Source: Paenibacillus sp. 32O-W
GTDB lineage: Bacteria > Bacillota > Bacilli > Paenibacillales > NBRC-103111
DNA length: 37,145 bases
Reading direction: 5' to 3'
NCBI RefSeq assembly: GCF_007679495.1
Contig: NZ_VEGP01000059.1
Location: forward strand, 1 to 37,145
The first letter of the stretch is position 1, and the number at the start of each line of letters is the position of its first letter. Below the pieces are notes generated by a model that saw nothing but the letters and a program-made list of their open reading frames with translations, did no database searches and was not told the DNA's origin. A program made the position numbers and the translations under genes. Shown here one piece after another: positions 1 through 5,974 of the stretch.

Positions 1-135
1 CCAACTTCACAGATACCCCGTACTTGGATATGGAGTAGATGGGGCAAATCCCTATCTACAATAGGTACATGAAGTTGCCCGTGGTAAGAAGCCCCGACTT
101 CAACTCGCGATAGCGAGTAAGTGGGGGAGGTTCAC
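1..135 (+). mobile_element. Right end of an IS200/IS605-type element (partial)
   Basis: The first 135 bases end in a GC-rich nested hairpin followed by GGAGGTTCAC. This resembles the right end of TnpB-encoding IS200/IS605 elements, where the 3' end of the guide (omega) RNA coincides with the transposon boundary. Any tnpB would lie upstream of the window on the same strand. Short open frames in bases 1-72 could hold its last codons, but I cannot choose one with confidence. The family call rests on structure and resemblance only. Confidence 0.45.
92..135 (+). ncRNA. Putative omega RNA 3' scaffold hairpin
   Basis: CCCC (92-95) and ACTT (97-100) pair with AAGT (119-122) and GGGG (123-126). Inside them, ACTCGC (103-108) pairs with GCGAGT (113-118) around the loop GATA. 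TTCAC at 131-135 would be the last transposon bases, and the flanking bases from 136 would be the guide. This is the known architecture of TnpB omega RNAs. Activity and the exact border are inferred. Confidence 0.4.
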
Positions 136-194
136 GTAACTATGATTGGGTAAACATCAATGTCGAATATATCTGCAATATAGAGTCTTCATAC

Positions 195-224
195 AAAAAA
201 AGCCCCCTCCGAAAGGAGAGGGCT
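195..224 (-). terminator. Rho-independent terminator of the glycosyltransferase gene
   Basis: AGCCC-C-CTCC (201-210) pairs with GGAG-A-GGGCT (215-224) around a GAAA tetraloop. On the minus strand the stem is followed by a run of seven U (195-201). It lies 71 bases past the stop codon of the minus-strand gene at 295. Confidence 0.85.
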
Positions 225-294
225 GCTTAAAGCACTTATGAAGGAACTTTTGGAGCTGCACATGCTTGTATATGCATTTAGTGCCGTCCAATGA

Positions 295-1167
295 TCAGGA
301 TGCCGGCTTGATGAAGACTTGCTGCCCGATAGCCGATTCTCGCTGATCCTGCGATATATATCCGAGATCGTTCATCCGGCGAAGGACTAGCTGCTGCCGG
401 GTTTTCGCCTTATCCCAATTTCTGACGGGAGAGTAGGATTCCGGGGCTTTCGGCAGGGAAGCCAATATGGCGGCTTCGCTTAAGTTGATTAAGGGCTTGT
501 CGTTCGATCCGTAGCGTACCGTTTTGTTGAAATAATAGCTTGCGGCACCTTCAATTCCGTAAATTCCATGTCCGAAATAAATATTATTCAAATACATTTC
601 CAAAATTTCATCCTTGGAGAATCTCTGTTCCAAATATACGGATATGAGCATTTCCTTCCACTTTCGGTCGAAGGTTTTCTCATTCGTCAGAAACATGTTG
701 CGGGCCAGTTGCATCGTAATGGTGCTGCCGCCCTGTGCTTTGTGTCCCTGGACCAAATCGACCCATAGAGAACGGGCCAATGCAATCGGATCAATTCCGA
801 TATGATTCTCGAAACGATGATCCTCGATCGCTACGAATGCATTCCGCAGATAATCGGGCATTTCGTTAAGGTGAACGTAATCGCGGGGAATCGGCGCATC
901 CATTCCTTGAACGGGCATCGAATCCGGATGGCGATAAGCGGCCAGCTTCCGTTCGTCTATCAGGGCATGGCCGATTAGAACCATAGAAATCCAGACCGTC
1001 ATGAACAACAGGAAGGCAGCGGAACACAGGATCAGAATCTGGCGCAAAGACAGATGGAAGGACCTTCCGGATCGGCGGATTTGTACTTGATTCGGTCTAT
1101 GATTAGTTTTATAAATGGCAGTTTTATGCATACGAATTTCAGCCTCCTTGTCAAATAGGAAAGGCAT
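295..1167 (-). CDS. Monofunctional peptidoglycan glycosyltransferase (GT51)
   Basis: This enzyme polymerises lipid II into glycan strands on the outer face of the membrane. The 290-residue product has a basic cytoplasmic N-terminus, one membrane segment at about residues 44-67, and then a GT51 domain. Visible motifs are EDHRF (catalytic Glu115), GGSTITMQLARN, a RKWKEML stretch and EMYLNNIYFG. There is no transpeptidase domain, so it is a stand-alone transglycosylase rather than a class A PBP. The ATG at 1167 has GGAG eight bases upstream. A second ATG at 1131 (278 residues) has a stronger AAGGAGG eleven bases upstream and may be the true start. The gene faces away from pheST, with its own promoter and terminator. 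Confidence 0.88.
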   Translation of the reverse strand: MPFLFDKEAEIRMHKTAIYKTNHRPNQVQIRRSGRSFHLSLRQILILCSAAFLLFMTVWISMVLIGHALIDERKLAAYRHPDSMPVQGMDAPIPRDYVHLNEMPDYLRNAFVAIEDHRFENHIGIDPIALARSLWVDLVQGHKAQGGSTITMQLARNMFLTNEKTFDRKWKEMLISVYLEQRFSKDEILEMYLNNIYFGHGIYGIEGAASYYFNKTVRYGSNDKPLINLSEAAILASLPKAPESYSPVRNWDKAKTRQQLVLRRMNDLGYISQDQRESAIGQQVFIKPAS

Positions 1168-1301
1168 TTTAGGGCTCCATATTTACATATTAGCCGGATT
1201 CCTGCGGAACTCCTATCGATTTGCATGACAAGAACCTTAAAGATTTGTAAGGTTTCTCGCGATTCGTCAGTCAGGCATTCCCCGTACTTTGCTCTGCTCT
1301 C

Positions 1302-1329
1302 ATTATATAATGTAAATTCCCGCAAGTAA
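1302..1329 (-). promoter_or_regulatory. SigmaA-type promoter for the glycosyltransferase gene
   Basis: On the minus strand, TTACTT (1329-1324) and TATAAT (1307-1302) are separated by 16 bases. Transcription would start near 1295, leaving an untranslated leader of about 130 bases. The -10 box is perfect and the -35 box moderate. Confidence 0.5.
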
Positions 1330-1369
1330 GCTGGACCTTTGTCCAGCATAAAGTCCGTCCGGAGTCTGT

Positions 1370-1397
1370 ATGACCCGGGCATAAACATTTGTACAAT
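1370..1397 (+). promoter_or_regulatory. Possible sigmaA promoter upstream of a small open frame
   Basis: ATGACC (1370-1375) and TACAAT (1392-1397) are separated by 16 bases. It would transcribe the short frame at 1471 and perhaps read on towards the T-box leader. It is weaker than the promoter at 1623-1651. Confidence 0.3.
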
Positions 1398-1470
1398 AGA
1401 AGCATAGAAGGCAAACAGGGCTCCAGATTGTTCAGGTATAGGACGGATATTAGAAAGGAGGGGAGCGGCT

Positions 1471-1563
1471 GTGATGCAGAAGCTAACCAAAAGAATCCCG
1501 TTACCGTTGAGGATTGTCGCCTCCATTGTACTGGTAGGTCCGAAATCCGGCTTTATGAAATAA
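1471..1563 (+). CDS. Candidate small protein, 29-30 residues, unknown function
   Basis: A GTG (1471) directly followed by ATG (1474) begins a short frame ending at TAA 1561-1563. A strong AAAGGAGGGG lies at 1454-1463, about eight bases upstream, and a plausible promoter at 1370-1397. The product has a basic start (MQKLTKR), then a hydrophobic stretch (LRIVASIVLVG) and a lysine tail, like a very small membrane peptide. I do not recognise a family. The ribosome binding site is the main argument; it could also be chance or a leader peptide. Confidence 0.28.
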   Translation: MMQKLTKRIPLPLRIVASIVLVGPKSGFMK

Positions 1564-1622
1564 TCCCTGTGACAGAATATAGGATTGCAAAGCGGAACAA
1601 CCTAAACAAGTAGGAACACAGC

Positions 1623-1651
1623 TTGCACTCACGCAGACAATTGCATATAAT
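1623..1651 (+). promoter_or_regulatory. SigmaA promoter of the pheST T-box leader
   Basis: TTGCAC (1623-1628) and a perfect TATAAT (1646-1651) are 17 bases apart, the ideal spacing. Transcription would start near 1658, just before the T-box structure. Confidence 0.75.
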
Positions 1652-1689
1652 ATCTGTTATAAAAGATGGTGCGGGAACTTGCTTCTCGT

Positions 1690-1999
1690 ATCTAATTCAA
1701 TTGAAATGCTATGAGGGAGAAGAGTAAGCAGTACTGACTTACAGGGAGGAGACGCCGCGGATTGAGAGCGTCTTTGAAGAAACAGGCTGCCGAAGTTCGC
1801 TCCGGAGCAGTTCTCTGAACCCGTCCTGCGGATACGCGGTGGAAGTAGGAGATACCGGTTACGAGCCGTTATTCGCAAAGTGAAAATAGCGATTACCGTT
1901 CAGATAGGCCCGTTTTGGCGGTCTGCAGAAGGTTCGTTATTTTAATAAGGGTGGTACCACGGCGATTTCGTCCCTTGATGGGGGGCGGATCGCCTTTTT
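1690..1999 (+). promoter_or_regulatory. T-box riboswitch (tRNA-Phe responsive) of pheST
   Basis: The leader contains a canonical T-box, AAGGGTGGTACCACG (1947-1961), and the AGAGTAAG element typical of the Stem I loop E (about 1708). AAGGG and ACG of the T-box can pair with CGT and CCCTT (1970-1976) as the antiterminator. The alternative is the terminator at 1961-1999. The TGGT at 1952-1955 is complementary to an ACCA acceptor end, consistent with the A discriminator of tRNA-Phe. TTC triplets at 1796-1798 and 1811-1813 are candidate Phe specifier codons; I did not resolve which one sits in the specifier loop. Uncharged tRNA-Phe would stabilise antitermination and switch on pheST. Confidence 0.93.
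1961..1999 (+). terminator. T-box-controlled terminator
   Basis: GGCGAT (1961-1966) pairs with ATCGCC (1989-1994), with an inner stem of CGTCCC against GGGGG(C)G. The run TTTTT (1995-1999) follows. Its 5' arm overlaps the T-box, so it excludes the antiterminator. Confidence 0.85.
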
Positions 2000-2365
2000 G
2001 GTTTGTAAGAATCCGTTCCCGTATCCCCCTTCGATCTATCCGGCGAAACAAAATTGGCGACTCATTTGCCAAAATATTTGTACCGTAAGGGTAACTATGG
2101 CGGTAAAAAGGGACCAAGTTGATGGAGCAAAAGCGAGCATGCGTCAGACGGTAGAGCAGCATTTTTCACCCGTCGGACGGATTTCGTAAGTAAGATGAGT
2201 GAGGAAACGAAGCCGCAGGTTTTTGGAGCTGAAAAAAAGCAGTCTCGGTCGCTAGAACATTAGATTTCAAGCACTGCCGATGACGGCGATCCGGAACTAA
2301 CTCCAAACTTGCCGCGCACGAATCATCCCGCCTGGAGGCGGAAATCAGTTATTGGAGGCGAGAAA
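2000..2365 (+). other. Long untranslated leader between T-box terminator and pheS
   Basis: These 366 bases lie between the attenuator and the pheS start and hold no convincing gene. A CCGCC-TGGA-GGCGG hairpin lies just upstream of the pheS ribosome binding site, and the rest shows no motif I recognise. A T-box leader usually joins its gene more closely. Confidence 0.5.
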
Positions 2366-3400
2366 ATGAAAGAACGGTTGGAGGCACTTAAACAGGAGGC
2401 TCTGCTGCAATTGGAGCAAGCGGACGGAAGCCAGCAATTGAATGAGCTGCGTGTCAAATATTTGGGAAAGAAGGGTCCGTTGACCGAAATTTTACGGGGA
2501 ATGGGCTCGCTTAGCGCCGAGGAACGGCCGATCATCGGTCAGGTGGCCAATGAGGTCCGGACGGCCATCGAACAAGTCATTGAGCAGAAGCAGGAGCAGT
2601 TCCGCAAGGAAGAGACCGACAAGAGACTGCGCCAGGAAACGATCGATATTACGCTGCCGGGCCGGAAGCAACAGGCTGGGGCCGTGCATCCTCTCAGCAA
2701 GGTCATTGAAGAGATCGAGGATATATTCCTCGGTATGGGATATACCGTCGAAGAGGGACCCGAGGTCGAAACGGATTATTACAACTTCGAAGCTCTGAAT
2801 TTTCCCAAGAATCACCCGGCGAGGGACATGCAGGATTCCTTCTATGTCACCGACGAGATCTTGATGAGAACCCATACCTCTCCCGTCCAGGTACGGACTA
2901 TGGAAAGAATGAAGGGCGACGTCCCCGTCAAAATTATTTGTCCGGGGAAAGTATACCGTCACGATGACGACGATGCGACACATTCCCACGTCTTTACCCA
3001 GATAGAAGGTCTGGTGATTGACCGCCATATTCGCATGAGCGACTTGAAAGGCACTTTGCTGCAATTCGTTCAGGAGATGTTCGGCAAGGATACGAAGATC
3101 CGCCTCCGCCCCAGCTTCTTCCCGTTCACGGAGCCCAGCGCCGAGGTGGATGTGAGCTGCATGATGTGCCGCGGCGAAGGCTGCCGGACCTGCAAGCAAA
3201 CCGGCTGGCTGGAAATTCTCGGCTCCGGCATGGTGCATCCGCGCGTGCTCGAGATGGCGGGGTACGATCCGCGAGAATACAGCGGGTTTGCTTTCGGAAT
3301 GGGCGTGGAGCGAATAGCGATGCTGAAATACGGAATTGACGATATCCGTCATTTTTATACGAATGATTTGCGCTTCTTGCAGCAATTTGTACGAGTATAA
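2366..3400 (+). CDS. pheS: Phenylalanyl-tRNA synthetase alpha subunit
   Basis: PheS is the catalytic subunit of the cytoplasmic alpha2-beta2 enzyme that charges tRNA-Phe. The 344-residue length is typical. An N-terminal coiled-coil tRNA-binding arm covers about residues 1-85, followed by the class II catalytic core. The CxxC-rich insert ending [10 protein letters not shown] and the motif 3 segment [12 protein letters not shown]-like ([13 protein letters not shown]) are visible. The start at ATG 2366 is chosen because TTGGAGGCG lies just upstream and MKERLEAL is the usual N-terminus. A frame open further upstream (from 2309) lacks a ribosome binding site. It is controlled by the T-box leader and co-transcribed with pheT 27 bases downstream. 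Confidence 0.97.
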   Translation: MKERLEALKQEALLQLEQADGSQQLNELRVKYLGKKGPLTEILRGMGSLSAEERPIIGQVANEVRTAIEQVIEQKQEQFRKEETDKRLRQETIDITLPGRKQQAGAVHPLSKVIEEIEDIFLGMGYTVEEGPEVETDYYNFEALNFPKNHPARDMQDSFYVTDEILMRTHTSPVQVRTMERMKGDVPVKIICPGKVYRHDDDDATHSHVFTQIEGLVIDRHIRMSDLKGTLLQFVQEMFGKDTKIRLRPSFFPFTEPSAEVDVSCMMCRGEGCRTCKQTGWLEILGSGMVHPRVLEMAGYDPREYSGFAFGMGVERIAMLKYGIDDIRHFYTNDLRFLQQFVRV

Positions 3401-3427
3401 CCTATAGCAGAGGGGAAGGTAGAAACG

Positions 3428-5869
3428 ATGAAGGTATCTTATCAGTGGCTTTCAGACTATGTCGATCTGACAGGATATTCCGCTGCGGACTTGGCGGAGA
3501 AGCTGACCCGAAGCGGGGTTGAGGTTGACATTATCGAATCGAGAAATAAAGGTGTCCACCAAGTGGTGGTCGGCTATGTGAAATCCAAGCAAAAGCATCC
3601 CGATGCGGATAAACTGAATGTCTGTGTAGTGGACGCCGGACAGGGAGAAGATTTGCAGATTGTCTGCGGGGCGAAAAATGTGGATGCCGGGCAGAAGGTA
3701 CCCGTTGCTTTGGTCGGAGCTTCGCTGCCGGACGGACTGAAGATCAAGCGGGCCAAGCTGCGCGGAGTGGAATCGCAGGGCATGATCTGCTCGGCGAAAG
3801 AGCTGGGCATGAATGATCGCCTGCTGCCGAAGGAAATTCAGGAAGGCATTCTTGTTCTGCCGGAGAATGCGCAGATTGGGGACAGCATCCTGGATGTGCT
3901 CGGACTTAATGATGAAGTGCTGGAGCTGGATTTAACCCCAAATCGCTCCGATTGTCTCAGCATGATCGGGGTTGCTTACGAGATCGCGGCTATTCTGGGG
4001 CGCGAGATCAAGCTTCCGGCGCCGGAGGACGGGCTCGTTACTGGCGGCGGGAAGGCTGCGGAGCGTCTGAACATCACGATCAGCGAACCGGAGCTGTGCA
4101 GCCACTATGCGGCTCGCTGTATAGACGGGGTGCAAATCGGGCCTTCGCCCTTGTGGCTGCAAAACCGGTTGATGGCTGCCGGTGTGCGGCCGATCAATAA
4201 TATTGTCGATATTACGAACTATGTCATGCTGGAGTACGGCCAGCCGCTTCATGCGTTCGATGCCGACAAGCTGGAGGGCGGCCGCATTGATGTCCGGACC
4301 GCAGCCGAGGGCGAGCGGTTCGTCACATTGGACGACGCGGAACGCACCCTCGACGCCGGCATGCTGCTCATCACGGACGGGGCCAAGCCGATTGCAATAG
4401 CGGGTGTGATGGGCGGCGCGAACTCCGAAGTGTCGGAGTCGACGACCCGCATCGTGCTGGAATCGGCGAAATTCGCCGGCTCGTCCGTGCGCAGAACGTC
4501 GCGTCAGCTGGGGCTGCGCTCCGAAGCGAGCCTCCGGTTCGAGAAGGAAGTGAACCCGGAGGCGGTGCTTCCGGCGCTGGACCGTGCCGCGTCGCTGATC
4601 TGCCGCTATGCCGGCGGCCAGGCGGCCGAAGGCATCGCCGAAGCCGCAGCAGGCGGCCATGAGCCGGTCACGGTGACCATAAGCACGGACCGCATCAACA
4701 GCTTCCTCGGTACGGAAATACCGACGGATACGATCCTGTCCCTGCTTGATCGGCTTCATTTCACCTATGAGCAAACGGCGGACGGACAGATTGCGGTGCG
4801 GATACCGAGCCGCCGCGGGGATATTTCGCGGGATGTCGATGTGATTGAAGAGATAGCGCGCCTGTACGGCTACGATCATATCCCGACCACCTTGATGACC
4901 GGAGTGACGACGCCGGGCTCCCTCAGCCGGGAGCAGAAGGTTCGCCGCGCTCTCCGCTCGCTTCTGTCGCAAAGCGGATTGCATGAGGTTATCACCTATA
5001 CGTTCGTCAATCCGAAGCAAATCGGATCATTGCCGGGACAATACAAGGACGCACGGCCTATTGGCTTGTCGACGCCGATGAGCGAGGACAGAAGCACCCT
5101 TCGTACCAGCCTGCTTCCGAATTTGCTGGAGACGGCTCTCTACAACCGGAATCGCAGCATCGACGATGTGGCCGTATATGAAATCGGCCGGGTGTTCGTC
5201 ACCGATGAGAAGGAGCTGACCAGGCAGCCGGAGGAGAGGCTGATGCTCTCCATTCTGTGGACGGGCTCCAATCGCCCCGCACATTGGTCCTCCAAGCCGG
5301 TACCGGTCGATTTCTTCGATGTGAAGGGCCTGCTGGAGAAGGTGACGGAATATTTCGGATTGACCGTGGAATACAAGGCGGCTCATCCGGAGGGCTACCA
5401 CCCGGGCAGAACGGCCGAGATTTGGGCATCCACCGCCGAGGGACCGGTGCGTCTCGGAACGGTCGGCCAGCTGCATCCCGATTTACAGCAGGAGAAGGAT
5501 TTGGATGAGACATATATGGCGGAGATCGAGCTGGATACTCTGGCCCGTTATGCCGATTTCTCCATCCAATACAAGACGCTCCCGCGTTACCCGGCCATGA
5601 CTCGGGATCTCGCGCTTGTGGTCGACGCGGAGGTGGCTGTAAGCGAGATGGAGAAGAAAGTGAAGGAAGCCGCCGGCTCATTGCTTGAATCGATCCAGGT
5701 GTTCGACATTTATACCGGGGACAAGGTGCCTGCCGGCAAGAAAAGCGTTGCTCTGTCACTTGTCTACCGGCATCCGGACAGGACGCTGACCGACGAAGAG
5801 GTTACGGAACGAAACGATCAGACCATTGCGGCGCTGGAGCAAACTTTTGGCGCGGAGCTTCGAAAATAG
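3428..5869 (+). CDS. pheT: Phenylalanyl-tRNA synthetase beta subunit
   Basis: PheT is the 813-residue editing and tRNA-recognition subunit of the heterotetramer. In order it has an N-terminal region, an EMAP-like tRNA-binding domain (about 40-150, with HPDADKLNVC), the B3/B4 editing domain (about 215-390, with PNRSDCLS just before it), the B5 domain (about 405-480), a catalytic-like core and a C-terminal FDX-ACB anticodon-binding domain (about 718-812, with YPAMTRDLALVVD). Length and domain order are normal for Firmicutes. GGGGAAGG precedes the ATG. A terminator directly follows, so pheST forms a two-gene operon. Confidence 0.97.
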   Translation: MKVSYQWLSDYVDLTGYSAADLAEKLTRSGVEVDIIESRNKGVHQVVVGYVKSKQKHPDADKLNVCVVDAGQGEDLQIVCGAKNVDAGQKVPVALVGASLPDGLKIKRAKLRGVESQGMICSAKELGMNDRLLPKEIQEGILVLPENAQIGDSILDVLGLNDEVLELDLTPNRSDCLSMIGVAYEIAAILGREIKLPAPEDGLVTGGGKAAERLNITISEPELCSHYAARCIDGVQIGPSPLWLQNRLMAAGVRPINNIVDITNYVMLEYGQPLHAFDADKLEGGRIDVRTAAEGERFVTLDDAERTLDAGMLLITDGAKPIAIAGVMGGANSEVSESTTRIVLESAKFAGSSVRRTSRQLGLRSEASLRFEKEVNPEAVLPALDRAASLICRYAGGQAAEGIAEAAAGGHEPVTVTISTDRINSFLGTEIPTDTILSLLDRLHFTYEQTADGQIAVRIPSRRGDISRDVDVIEEIARLYGYDHIPTTLMTGVTTPGSLSREQKVRRALRSLLSQSGLHEVITYTFVNPKQIGSLPGQYKDARPIGLSTPMSEDRSTLRTSLLPNLLETALYNRNRSIDDVAVYEIGRVFVTDEKELTRQPEERLMLSILWTGSNRPAHWSSKPVPVDFFDVKGLLEKVTEYFGLTVEYKAAHPEGYHPGRTAEIWASTAEGPVRLGTVGQLHPDLQQEKDLDETYMAEIELDTLARYADFSIQYKTLPRYPAMTRDLALVVDAEVAVSEMEKKVKEAAGSLLESIQVFDIYTGDKVPAGKKSVALSLVYRHPDRTLTDEEVTERNDQTIAALEQTFGAELRK

Positions 5870-5878
5870 CAGGAAAAT

Positions 5879-5930
5879 GACCGGCTTTATCGAATACTAT
5901 TTTAGTGACGATAAGGCTGGTCTTCTTTTT
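5879..5930 (+). terminator. Terminator of the pheST operon
   Basis: A 14-base arm (5879-5892) pairs with 5909-5922 (GACCGGCTTTATCG against CGATAAGGCTGGTC, with G-U pairs). TTCTTTTT follows. It starts ten bases after the pheT stop. Confidence 0.85.
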
Positions 5931-5974
5931 GACATCATAGACATCTGAGATCAAGGTAGGGAGGAGGAGCGCTA

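Noticed and set aside
3932-5020. Long minus-strand open frame inside pheT, and similar antisense frames in the ZapA-like gene, mutS2, cobT and cobU
   Set aside because: They lie fully within well-recognised plus-strand genes, lack ribosome binding sites and recognisable domains, and follow from GC-rich third positions.
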